From assembly GCA_037953625.1 (NCBI GenBank), contig CM075655.1, positions 21,160,001 through 21,224,000 on the forward strand: DNA of 64,000 nucleotides, read 5' to 3'. Below, in pieces: positions 23,191-35,371 of the stretch. Source of the DNA: Crotalaria pallida. Lineage: Eukaryota > Streptophyta > Magnoliopsida > Fabales > Fabaceae. Made by a program: the position numbers and the translations under genes. How positions within the stretch are numbered: position 1 is the stretch's first letter; each line of letters begins with the position of its first letter. Under the pieces are notes generated by a model that saw only the letters and a program-made list of their open reading frames with translations, was not told the origin of the DNA and did no database searches.

Positions 23191-25208
23191 AGCTGCTTCT
23201 CTTTTAAAATCTTCAATACAATCTGGAGATGTTAAGCATGCTCTTCCATGTTTTTAGAATATATGAGGATATCATCAATAAATACCACCACAAATGAATC
23301 CAGATATGAGCGGAAAATCCGGTTCATGTAATCCATGAAAATAGTTGGCACATTCGTCAATCCGAATGGCATTACTACATACTCATAATGTCCATATCTT
23401 GATCAAAATGCGGTCTTGGGAATATCTTCTTCTCTAATCCTGATTTAGTGATATCCAGACCTCAGATTAATCTTCGAGAACACAGAAGCTCCTTGGACTT
23501 GATATATAAGATCATCAATCCTTGGTAGAGGATATTTTCTCTTAATAGTGACTTTGTTTAATTGCTTGTAGTCCACACACATCCTTAGGCTTTCGTCCTT
23601 CTTCTTAACAAATAAAACTGGGGCTCCCCCCGGGGATACACTTGGTCTTATGAGTTGCTTCTATAATAACTCCTCTATCTGCTTTTTCACCTCAACCATT
23701 TCCGGTGGTGCCATTCTATAAGGAGCAATAGAAATGGGACCAACTCCCGGAATCAGTTCAATCCGAAACTCAACTTCCCTATTTGGTGGCAATCCTGGCA
23801 TCTCCTTAGAAACTTCAAGAAAATCCTGAACAACAGGAATCTCCTCAACAGACTTCTCCTCCTCTTCGGTTCCAATGGTGGAGAATAGACATGTACTTTT
23901 CAGGAATAGGGTTTTTATAAAGGAAAGTCTTTTTTTCACAATCGATGATCACTTGGTTGCTAATCATCCAATCCATTCCCAAGATCACATCTAGTTGTGA
24001 TAAGGGTAGACAAATCAAATCTACTCGAGAAATTCGATCTAATACCTTAACCCTACAATTAAGGCACACCTTTGAACCAAGCACATGAGGATTGGTTGGG
24101 GTTTCTACCCTAAGGCAATAGGGTGAATCAGACACAGACAACTTTAAGCGATTTACACATTCAAAAGAAATGAATGAATGAGTAGCTCCTGAATCAAACA
24201 AAATCTTACAAGGTTGGTCATTGAGCAGATAATTACCTTGCACGAGTTCAGGAGTTTGACTTGACTCAACACCACTGAGAGTGAACACTCTCCCTTGAAC
24301 CATTGGCTTACTAGTAGGTCCTCTTTGATTGTTCTTGGGTGGTTCCCTGCAATCACGGGAGAAATGGCTTGGCTTTCCACAGTTGAAGCATACATTTGAG
24401 TTCCAACAAAACTTCCCAAAATGAGAGAGCTTACACTTCTCACAGTAAGAAGCATCATTGCGAGAATTGTTTCGGTACCATCTTGCCTTTTCCTTTGTTC
24501 TTGTGGGAATAAGGACCTTTGTGATGATAATCATGACCTTTTCGCCTTTGCGGTCCATATCCCTATTGATCCTTCTTTCCTTCCAAAACATGTAGAACCT
24601 CAGCCTTCTTGTCATCCTCATACATTCTACACATGTCCACCAGGGTAGGAAAATTCTGGATTCGTTGGTAACTAAAGACCGATTTCAGCTCCGACCTTAG
24701 TCCTCCTTCAAACTTGATGCAATTACTCCTTTCATCAGGGTTGTGCATGTAGTATGGAGAATACCTCATCGGATCCTCAAACTTAGCAGTGTATTCTCCC
24801 ACACTCATGTCCCCTTGTTTCAGTTGTAGGAATTCCACTTCCTTTGTCCTTCTGAGATCCTCTAGAAAGTACCTATTTAGAAATCTATCCATAAACACAG
24901 CGCATGTCACCGCCCTCCCTTCCAAGGCTAGGAGTTGAGCAATGTCGCCCCACCAATGTTCAGCCTCTCCTTCCAGCATGTAGATAGAATAGGCTACCTT
25001 CTGAGCATCTGTGCAATCCAGGGTTCTATATATCTTATCCATTCCCATAATCCACTTATTAGCCTCCTCAGGCTTAAACCCTCCTTCAAACTTTACAGGG
25101 TTGCAGCTTCGAAAATCAGCTAGAGTTCTTGCCTCAGCAGCTGCGACATTAACTTGCGGCTGGTTGACTTGTTGTTGTTGATGTTGCTGCATATTTCTAA
25201 TACAGCGG
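23191..25208 (-). pseudogene. Tekay/Del-type chromovirus 1: gag, protease and part of RT
   Basis: Minus strand, reading from 25208 down. Capsid (FLNRYFLEDLRRTKEVEFLQL, LKQGDMSVGEYTAKFE), zinc knuckle CFNCGKPSHFSRDC, protease ILFDSGATHSFISF, then RT (RMCVDYKQLNKVTIK, PLPRIDDL, GHYEYVVMPFGLTN, VFIDDILIYSKN). RT stops at 23191 where an older gypsy LTR begins. Frameshifts lie near 24590 and 23870. At least three RT stops fall where Gln or Arg codons are usual (TAA or TGA near 23466, 23406 and 23246). The first gag residues are 5.5 kb away because a solo LTR is inserted near codon 16. Confidence 0.87.
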
Positions 25209-25213
25209 TAATT
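25209..25213. repeat. Target-site duplication TAATT (left)
   Basis: Repeated at 30753-30757, directly after the solo LTR. Confidence 0.9.
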
Positions 25214-28200
25214 TGTAACACCCCGCATTTTTTCCGTACGTGTGTGAACCAATAAAACCTGAGATTCTATTTTATAAGGAATTTTCAGAAAAATGTTTTT
25301 CCTAAGAAAGAATTAAAGTGTGATTTTCAAGGTTTTTACAAATAAAAGGTTTTTAAGAGAATGCTTTGCTAAAATAGTAGTTTTATTAAAGATGGTTTTT
25401 GAAAATAAGTTTAATAATTTGGCTTGAAATTTTTGGTGTGTAAAATTAATTGTGTGAATATGGTTTGTGAATTAATTGCATCATGGTAAATGTGATAAAA
25501 ATGAATATGCATGCATATAGGGTACGGATTTCATGTATGAATATGTATATATGAATGTGTGTATTTAGATGAGTATATGTATGCTTGACCGAATGATGCA
25601 TGGAATTGAATAAGAAAATATGGTTAAGGAAATACTTGCATGAATTAGAAATGATAATGGAAAATAAAATGTGAAATAGGTGCATGTGTGTGTATGAGAG
25701 GGTGCCACGGTTAGGCATGAGTGTGTGTGTGCATGTGAATGTTATATATGTGTATGTGTGAAAGTGCCACCACTATTGTATGCATGTAAGTGAGTGTGTG
25801 GATATACTATATGTGTTACACGTGTATGTGTGTGTAGAAATAAGCTAGGGTTGATTTTCTAGAAGCTTAGAGGTTAAGGGAGTGGGAACTAAATAGGAAA
25901 TTAAGTTAGCCATCCAACTAAACTAAAACCAAACCAAGTGACAAACCCTAACTAGTTGCTAACTACCACTTAAGCCTAAAGTAACCTTAAAGTCTAAACC
26001 TAGCCTACCTTGTTCCCTTGACTTTAGTAACCTTATCCATGCAAACAATTGGGAACCCAAAACTACCCTTTTTCCCTTACTCATGGCCGAATTACTCTTG
26101 AGGTTAGACAAGGAAAATTTCAAGCCTTTGATTTTGCCCACATAAGCCGTGTATGTGTTGGCCTTGGCTCACATTTCATTTCCTTCATTCATTTCTTTTC
26201 ACCCAAACATAAACACTTTGGTCCAAGAGCACATCAAGCTCTTGAGACCCTTAGAGAAAGAGAGGTGGCCGAGAACTTAGGAAGAAGAAGGAGAGACTTA
26301 GGAGCTTGATCAACCTTCCACCCTTGAGGATCTAAGTGCTAGGAGAATTAGAGGACCAACCAATTATGGTAGGACTTGGAGATTTGATGAAGATTGTAAT
26401 AGTTTAGCTTCTTTTCTTTTAATTTGTAAATCTACCTTAATTTATTTCTTGCATGTTTATGTGAACTTGTATGTTGCTCTCTTTGATTTTAGACTCTATG
26501 AACTTAAGAATAAGTTGTAATATGTTGAACTTGTACTTAGTGTTCGGTTAAGGCCTTTCCTTGCTAGATCTAAAATTTTCTAATAAAATCTTAAAGATCT
26601 AAAGAAAAACTAAGGTTTTTGTGGTATCTAAAATAGATCTCTTGCATGACCATTTTCCTTTCCTTAAACGTGATGTGTATGTAGTTTAATTAATAATAAA
26701 GTGAAATTAAATAGCTTGCATATTATGTGTATGTGTTGATCTTGAGTATTTGTGCTTGAAAAACTTGATCTTTAAATTGTGTATTTTCTTCTTCACGGTT
26801 TTGCTTTTAAAAGGATCAAGTTAATTTCATTTTTCTTACATATATGGTTTATTGATGGATCTATAGATTTCAAGTATATAAAAGTCTAAAATTTTGATTA
26901 AAAGCTTGGAAACAAATTTCATGTCCCATTTGGTTTTGGGAACAAATCCTTCTTCAATGATTTTCATTTTCTTTGTGTGTTGTTTGAGTTGGAACAACTA
27001 AAGTGATTTCTTGTTTGCATGAATTGATCAAGTGTTTGATCGTGTGCACAAGTTGTTTTTAGGACCATTCGGCCATGTCCAAAAATGAGGAAATCCATGC
27101 TTTTTATTTTTTTGAAAGTTCATGCATGATATTTTCATGAAGTTAGAACTAAATCTTTATTGTGTTTTCAGAGAAATGATGAGCTTGAATTTGTTTGTGA
27201 GGTGGTGTGTTGTTTTGAAAATAGTCTTGAACTCTTACATGATTGCTTTGACTTTTGTGGTTCATGAATGTTGAAAATAAGTGAAAACTATGTCTTCCTT
27301 GCATCATGAGGTTCGGCCATCCTAGAAAAAAAAACTAGGGAGCTAGGTTTGTTTCTCATTTAGGATGCATGCATCATAAGGCTAAGTGAATATAAGAAAT
27401 TTAAAAGTGTTGCATGACATGATTAGGTTTGAAAAGAAAATGCATGTGAATCTTGGAAATGCTTTGTGATTTAAATGATTGGCTTAATTTAGGGTTTGAA
27501 AGAAATTAAAATTGATGATTTCCCTATTGTATGCTCACGGTTTTCGAGGACATAAGAGAGAAAATAATTTCATGATTCCATATTTTTACTTGTGCATTAG
27601 ATCTTTGCAAAATCATATATGCATGATTCGGCTGAAGCATATGTATGTAGTTGGAAAAAAAAATTGTTTTCATGAAATGATGTATGATTATAACCATGTC
27701 CTAGGTGTGTGATACTGTATGCTTGATGAAAATGATGTGTGTGTCTTTCTTTTATCTCTTTTTGGTTTTAAGAAATAAAAAAATAAATGATTTGATTTGG
27801 TTATGTGAGAAAAGGAAAATTTTGTAATGATAATTCAATAATTTCAAGTTGTTAAAACTTATTAGAGATTAGAAATTAGTAACCATGGTGATTCGGTCCT
27901 TGGTGAATTAATCCCAATGCTTAATTTAAATTGTTTTCTTAAGAGTAATTTAATTTAATTAAATTATTAAGGTTAAGATTTAATTAATAATTGGTGAATG
28001 ATGTGAAATGTGATTTGCATGAATGGTATTTGTGAATGTTGTAATTGTTCTTTATACTAGCTGAATGTATTGAATTAATATTGTTTTGAAATACTGTTTG
28101 TAAACTTGTATGTGAATGCTCCTTGTACTGATTGTGTGTGTGTGGCTATTATGGGTGCTAATTGAATGTGTTGAGTTCTGAATCTGTTTGTGAGTTTTGT

Positions 28201-30752
28201 TTGTATTTTAAAGAAATTAAAAATGTTTTAAACTAAGAAAGAATGAATTTTTTTTAATCACCTCAAAGTTTTCTTAAAAACCTTTTCATTCGACCTGGAT
28301 TTGAAACTTTTTGAACAGTAACACTGTATTTTTAAGAAAAGAATCGTCTCAACAAGTTTTCAAAACAAAATTAAGAAATTATTGAAAACGTTCTAACGCA
28401 CGGGAAAAATGTTCTAGTACGGGTGACGGACGCGAAGGGAACGATGCAAAGCTCGCAATGGGGAAACCTTGGAAAGCTTTTGGGAGGTGTCGCCATCCAA
28501 GTGAGAGAGAAGCTCCCCTTAAGACGCCGTGGTATTAGGCAACATATTAAGGCATCCAATCATCTCAAAGATTGGACCCGGTCTCGTTAGGCGATGAAGA
28601 GGGATAGTGAGTGTTTGTTTGTTGTTGTTGGTTGAGTCTTGATTTATCCCTACAAGTCGCTAAGGCCGAAGTGTTGTCTATAGTTATTGTGTGGTTAAGA
28701 TGATATGATGATTGTTTAGTTTAGTATGTGAAGTAATTTAAGTAAATCGTTAAAAGATGGTTGAATTCACCCTGAGATATGAAGTAATAACGAAGTAATG
28801 AGATTGAAAGAGAAAAGAATTGAGAATAAGAATGATAAGAATTGTGAGATCGATGAGAAAAGATAAATCGTAATGGGAATAGAATGCAAAAAGAGATAAA
28901 GTGTCGAATGAAGGAAAAGTAAGAATTAAGCTTGAAAAAGAATGAAAATAAAGAGATAATGATCGAGATCGTGATAAGAAACACCCGACGTGGCGAGCGG
29001 GAGCGTGATGATGGAGGACAATGCTGATGGCGCTGAATGACGCTTGAGGAAGAACGACGCTGATGGTGCTACCGAATGGCCACTGAGGAGAATGATTATG
29101 ATGACGATGTTTATGATGCCCATGGGGCTGCTAAGCAATGATGCTGATGAGAATAATGCTGAGATGCATGATATGAGAAAGTAATGTGAGGCAAGATGCC
29201 ATTGTGTTTTAGGGGGAATAGTTTGCGATTAGTGGTCGGGCTTCGTTGAAGGGATGCACCAAGGACGAGTCGACTGTTAGGAATAAGCCGTTAATTAAAA
29301 CGCTAAAATCTTAAAAGAATTAAAAGACATTTATATACGCGGTGAGGTATGAGTGTCGTATCGAAGTAGTGGAGAGGAAGATACTATGGGTATCTGCGGA
29401 TACTCAGGTGGGGATTGCAGGAGGGGAGGGCAAGGACGGTGAAACGTCAAGAAGCCTCGAGTATATTTCTAGGCGGAACAAATCCCACAAGTGGTGTACT
29501 AATGTGGTGTGGACTGGGTCTAATACCGTGGTAAGTTCCGCATCGCGAACTAGAAATTATACTGTCGCCCCCTCGATGCAAGTCTACAACAGTGAGAGGG
29601 ACTGGAACGGGGCATTTGTGATTGCCGCCGCGGGCGTGCTTTGATATGATTTGATATGATGATTTGAGGACGAGATCCTCCTGGTCTGGGACCATTTATG
29701 TGTTGTGACAGCTGTCGTGCCCGCGTGGTAAAGGTCCTGTACTCCTGTTGGCTTCCGACTAGGTTGGGTGGTGGACCGAGGAGATGTAGACGTGTGTGAG
29801 CACAATGATGATTCCCCCTCATCATTGATGCTACCCGAATAATAATAAAACTTAAAGGCACAAATATGTTTTAAAAAGATGTACAATAAAAGTATCCAGT
29901 ATTGAATAATAACTATAAGAAAGGATTCTCGGAATGTGTGATGAAGTCAGAAAAGTGTGATGAGAGAAAGAAGGATTAAGAGAAATTGTGAAAGTTTATA
30001 AGAAGGATGGTAAGAATGTGATTATGAAAGGCTAAGTGTAAGTTTGTGTTCAGTTATATGAGTATATGATGATGATACTGTTATTTGTGTATGGTTTGTG
30101 GTTTTTCCTTAGTATTTGCCTACTGTAATTCCACATAGTCGACATAACTGTTTGGGTAGCTTACTCTCTCCTCTTCTCCTGTTTTTCTCTTCTTCTGTCC
30201 TTCTGCTTTTCTTCTGGAAAATTTCGTACGGCTACTAGATGCAGAGGAAATTGAGGTTCCAGATCCAGCTTGCCCGGGAGGTAGGAACATCCCCGCTGAA
30301 AGGAGAAATATCTGAGGCAGCAGATGAGGGCAACCTTCTACTCGCGGTTGGAAGGCTTGACCCATCATGATCCGGAGCTAGACGTCGAGTGTTCGTGTGT
30401 CTGACTAGAAGCTAGGAATTCCCCTGGCAGGATGTTATCCATTGTAAGTTCTTAGTTCCCTAGCTCTATCCTACTGTACCCCGGCAAAGTTTTGAAGGAT
30501 GTTTTGAAACAATTAAATGGGCTACGTTTTAAATTATGTTTGAGAACACAAGTTTGAAAGTGCGGTGTCTCGTGACATCTCGGTTTGGAACTTGGAAGGT
30601 TTATGAATATGAGAACATGTGTTTTTAATTGCAACTATCTTTTGAAAGATTAAATGTTCTCATGTTCGTACCTTACTTGTTTTTAAAAAAAATGGCACTA
30701 ATTTTCAAGGTATTCACTTTAAGTTTTCAAGTTGCCAAATCGGGGTGTTACA
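25214..30752 (+). mobile_element. Solo LTR of a Tekay/Del-type element, 5.5 kb
   Basis: Ends are TGTAACACCCC and GGGGTGTTACA, flanked by identical TAATT. No second copy of either end, no gag-pol and no primer site occur inside, so this is one LTR left after LTR-LTR recombination. At 5539 bp it is at the long end even for Tekay elements. The plus orientation is preferred from the style of the 3' end (AAGTTGCCAAATCGGGGTG), but this is not certain. All ORFs inside are short and unconvincing. A TG-rich stretch lies at 25680-25850. Confidence 0.85.
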
Positions 30753-30757
30753 TAATT

Positions 30758-30801
30758 CTTTCCAACATAGCATCGGTATGGGTTTGAGCTCTCGACTCCA
30801 T
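30758..30801 (-). pseudogene. N-terminus of gag of chromovirus 1, severed by the solo LTR
   Basis: An ATG at 30801 (MESRAQTHTDAMLER) lies some 230 bases downstream, in minus sense, of a primer site. Removing the solo LTR and one TAATT joins it to the gag frame at 25208, with one base missing shortly after. The split proves that the solo LTR is younger than chromovirus 1. Confidence 0.75.
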
Positions 30802-31030
30802 AGTAGACTTGCACTATGGACTTGGGTTACACGCTAGGTCTATAGGGAATTACTCGCATCACTATCTAGCTTAGGTCATGCACACAGCACTATATATATT
30901 CATATATTTACCCCTATTTATAACATGCCTTAAAGAGTGGCATAAAGACACTCAATATACGAAAATATTCTGCATAGAGTTGACCTTCAAGCTGGAGGAT
31001 GCTTCCGAGGATCATAAATTTGGACCATTT

Positions 31031-31042
31031 GCTCTGATACCA
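31031..31042 (-). other. Primer binding site of chromovirus 1
   Basis: Minus-strand TGGTATCAGAGC, complementary to the 3' end of initiator tRNA-Met, five bases after an LTR ending GAGTGTTACA. Confidence 0.9.
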
Positions 31043-31047
31043 CAAAT

Positions 31048-31920
31048 TGTAACACTCTCCACGTTTTGATATTCAAATAAGATTAGTAAAACAGTTTTAT
31101 TATATGGACTTGGTTTTTAAAATAAATCTAGTTCAGTTTTCTAAAAAAAATTTGGATCTTGATAATACTAGGTCTTAAAATTTCCATCAAGATTGAGTTA
31201 ACGTTTGTTTTACCTAGAAAATATTTTGAGAGATTAAGCAAGTCATTAAAAGGCCACGTTAACCTGATCTTTGTAAAAAGATTAATTTTCTTTCGATCCA
31301 AATCAGAGTAAGCAGAAATTGGAACTAACAGTACTCTTGAATCATTGGACTCATAAAAACATATATATTTATATACTTATATTTACATATGGGAAGTAGC
31401 TCAAGAGTACAAGATAAAAGTTTCATAAAAGATAAGTTCCGGCTGTAGGCCGAGTACAAGTCCATAAGTAAGAAAAATTGACCATCAATACAAACTGTCT
31501 CTCGCACTATATACAAAATGTAATACAAATCAAAATAAAGAGAGTTTTAGAGATTGTCCAGTGATCCTCCACAGAAGTCAAAAAGTCCTCCTCCATCAAA
31601 CCTTTAGATCCGAGCTCCAGCAGCAACAAAACATGTCCCTCATCCCCATCCACTACCTCATGCATTATCCGGTGGATCCCCAACTCCCCACTGGCTGCCA
31701 GTCGAATGCTCGACAGGGTCCTCCTCGGTCTCATCCGACCCCTCCACGGGATCCTCCTCTATCTCGTCTGATTGGGTCCGTGCCTCTCCCCCAGGAACTG
31801 GGTCGACTAGAGGAGACCCATGCACAAGACTAATCGGACTAGGGAAAGGAGTGTCCTCTCTAACAACACGAGAGGCAGCAGGATGAGATCGGGTGGCAGC
31901 TCGAAATCGAAAACTATGAA
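31048..31920 (-). mobile_element. 5' LTR of chromovirus 1 (truncated)
   Basis: In minus sense it ends GAGTGTTACA at 31048, just before the primer site. Its upstream end fuses to protease/RT sequence of chromovirus 2 near 31920, so the LTR start is lost. Between 31690 and 31790 two tandem units of about 33 bp encode an acidic repeat in minus sense (EEDPVE twice). Confidence 0.6.
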
Positions 31921-33476
31921 AGCGCCGAGAATAATGGCCATTGGAATTTCTGCAGAAATGACTTCTGGAAATTTGTAGACTATTGGAATTTGATTGACAT
32001 CAGATACTTCATCCACGTCCATGGCAGATAAAGAAGAATCACAAAAGATAATGACCTTCTGACGACAATTAATCAAAACATGATGCTGAGACATCCAGTC
32101 CATTCCCAAGATGATATCTAACTTATTCAGAGGCAAGCAAATTAGATTCACCTTGAACTCCCGTTCCAAGACTCAGAGTGGACATTTTAAACACATTTGA
32201 GTAGTCTCAACAAAAGAGTTAGTAGGTGTAGAAACTGATAACTCAAAAGGCATTTCTACTGTTGACAACCCTAGCTTCTTCATGCAGCTAATAGAAATAA
32301 AAGAATGCGATGCTCGACAATCAAATAATACTCCACAAGTATTACCATCAATAGATCATGTACCTTTAATAAGCTCATCCTCATCTGTCACCTCTTCGCT
32401 ATCAAGCGTGTACACTTTGCCCCTTTGCAATGGCTGACTTACACCAGTTTTCTGTGCCTTAGCAACATTGACCTCTTTCTTTAAAGTGCTCTTAGGACAG
32501 TGAGAAGCATAATGATTGGGCTGTCCGCACAGAAAACAAAGCCTCTCCCTTCGATTCGGGCCAAGACTCCAACATACTCCCCGGTGATATTTCCCACAAT
32601 GTTGACAAAGTGGGGGAGGACCAATAGTAATCGCTGACTGCCCTAAGCCTCTTGATGCTGAAGCCTTAGGATTAGAATAAGGGCCAGATCTCTAGATAAG
32701 ACCTTTGCCTCTAATAGGACCAGTCGATTTCTGAGTTGTCTTGCTCTGTTCCTCTGCTAGCTCTTGGTTAAGAGAATTCTCATATGCACTCGCCATGTTC
32801 ACAAGTTGAGAGAGATTGGCTATCCCCTGATAAAAAAAGTAGTCCTGATCTTGGCATTGAGACCAGATTCGAACATGAAGCACTTAGTGCGTTCATCTGC
32901 ATCTCTGTAGCTACATGAATAGCGAATCAGATCCTTGAATCGAGCTACATACTCTCCGACACTGAGATTTCCTTGCTCCAACTTGAGAAAAGTAATCTCC
33001 TTCTCCCTTCGAACGTCTTCCAGAAAATACTTTCCCAGAAAACAGATCTTGAAAAGATCCCATGTAATCATCTCATTGAGTGCTTCCAAACCCCTCCTCT
33101 GTTGTTCCCACCAATGTTCCGCCTCGCTAGACAGTACATACTCCGTCATCCGAACATACTGATCCACTGGTGGTTGCAGCGAGTGAAGAATTTTCTCTAT
33201 TTCTTGGAGCCATTTCTAGGCTCCATCCGGGTTGTATCCCCCTTCAAATCTTGGCGGATCACTTTTCCTGAATCGCGCCATCCAGTCAATTTCAACGGGA
33301 ATGGGTGGTGGATTCAATGCTAATGTTGCAGCTGCGATGTTTTCAGCTTGATTCTGCTGCATTTGAGCCTGGTTTTGCTGAAGTTGTGCTATATTTGCCG
33401 CCTGATTCTAGTTCATTTGAATCAGGTTCTCCAATATAGCAACCATCCGATCACTCTCGGCACGTCGCCCAGCCAT
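31920..33476 (-). pseudogene. Tekay/Del-type chromovirus 2: gag and protease, truncated
   Basis: Minus strand from ATG 33476 (MAGRRAESDRMVAILENLI). Capsid (EHWWEQQRRGLEALNEMI, GKYFLEDVRREKEITFLKL), zinc knuckle CFLCGQPNHYASHC (near 32520), protease region, and LGMDWMSQHHVLINC. The protease active site reads FDCRASHSF, with Arg where Gly is expected, so it is probably inactive. Stops lie near 33409 and 33220, with further frame breaks. It ends near 31920, joined to the LTR of chromovirus 1; RT, RNase H and integrase are missing. Confidence 0.85.
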
Positions 33477-33626
33477 TGGAGGGAACAACCATTAAAGATT
33501 GAGTACTTAGTCAATGATATAGATATCCTACTTCTAGACTTAAACTCTTACTAAACAAATCAGTTACTCGCTTGGTGAGTAACCACTGGAGATGTGATTC
33601 CACACTCCAAAAGGACGAGGGAAACT

Positions 33627-33638
33627 GCTCTGATACCA
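33627..33638 (-). other. Primer binding site of chromovirus 2
   Basis: Minus-strand TGGTATCAGAGC, four bases after the LTR end at 33643. Confidence 0.9.
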
Positions 33639-34399
33639 TAAATGTAACACCCTATTAATAATTACCCATAATAAAAATAACGACTTTAAAATTTATTTTT
33701 AAAACTATTTGATTTATAAAAATCTCTGTCAATTTGGACAGAGTTTCCTTTGTTTATTGGATAATCCAAAAATTAAGTTTTCCTGTAACCTGTGCAAATC
33801 AAATATATTCATTTCTTCCAGAGCCAACAGGGCCAAAATATCAAGGAACATAAGGTGCATCCACATCATAATCTAATTACATCAGGGATAACAGCAAATA
33901 TGAACAAGTTTTGGGACTGATAAAGTTTTCCCAAAATAATATACTTCCTACCCATAGGAAGTGTTCTGGATGACCCATAAAGAATAATGCATTACAATGC
34001 ACTTTCAAAAACAACAACAATATATACTAAACCCCAGAATAACCAGGATGACAAAAACCCTGAACAACCACTATCTACTCTCCCTGTGAGGGAGAGTGCA
34101 CCTGCTCGGCCGGAGGTTGTACAAGCTCAATCTTTGTACCTGTAAAAAATAGTAAGGGAGTGAGCATTGCACAAGAAATAGGAAAGCAGTTTCTCATTAG
34201 ACATAATTACCCACTAAATCAAGCACAACTATCAATTAGATCATATAACATACATTATTCGCATACACACATCATGCATTCACATTTTTGCAATTTCAAT
34301 TTCAGATTCCTTAAGTAGTCTCATTACTTATCATTTGCTTCACTTTTCATTTCTTTCATCTTTTCATCATTTTCATCTTTTTATCACCATTAGTAATTT

Positions 34400-34695
34400 G
34401 TGCACCTGTTAGGTCATTTCTCACCCATTAGGAACAATTTTCACCCAATCCAGGTCATTTCCACCTATTAGGCCACGGTTTCACCCGTTAGGACTAAAAT
34501 ATATTTAACTCTTTTACTTCTTTTTGTACTCTTTCTCTTTTATATTTCTTTATTATTTGTGCAGCATGATCGATCCATTGGGTACACCCGCCTAACGGGT
34601 CATTTGTGGGGGCCTAATAGGTCATTTTCACCTGGATGGGTCATTTGGACCTAATGGGTCATTTGTCACCTAACAGGGCACCTAATGGGTCGGTG
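34400..34695. repeat. Degenerate short repeats around ACC(C/T)(A/G)TTAGG and AATGGGTCATTT
   Basis: About ten imperfect copies of a unit of about 20-30 bp. Confidence 0.55.
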
Positions 34696-35371
34696 TTTCC
34701 CAAGGATCAATTCTTGTTGCAACTTAATCATTTTTATAACTCAATTTAGTTACATTCAAGTTAATTACCAATTACATAATCATTGTCTATAATCAAGTTA
34801 CATTACAAACATAAAAACAAGGTTTCCAAACATTCTAAAAATTCAATATAACATCAAGTACTCACATCATCAAGCATACACATACTTAGCAAACATTTAG
34901 CATCAAGCACATTTAGCATCAAATACACATAAAATTTCTATGCATCCCCTAGGGTTCCTTTTTATCTTTTACCTAAATCAAAATATTCTATTTCTTCACT
35001 AGCCTAGGGTTTTAATAACACCATAATAAACACATAAATCCTAGCAAGCTCTTATGAACTAATTAGAACCTCTTCCCTAAGACAAGCCAATACACACCCC
35101 ATTACCTCAACCAATAAGAAGTAAGGGTAAACCTTCAAAGTCCTAGCTCCTAGCACCACAACCAAGAAGCTCCAATGGAATGAGAGGGAGAAGAGTGGTC
35201 TTGACTTTCCTTTAAGCCTTAAAAAAGAAAAAGATCATGAGAGTGTGGTATTTCAAGATGTGGGGTTCGAAATCTCAACAAGAGATGGAAAGGAGGGAGA
35301 AATTTGTATGAATCACAAGAAGAAAAGAGGAGAAATGTGATTTACCTATTAAGCTTGATGATTATCGATGG

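Noticed and set aside
28721..30368. Several 70-100 codon ORFs on both strands in the solo LTR
   Set aside because: Low-complexity or overlapping frames without domains or start context; expected by chance in a 5.5-kb LTR.
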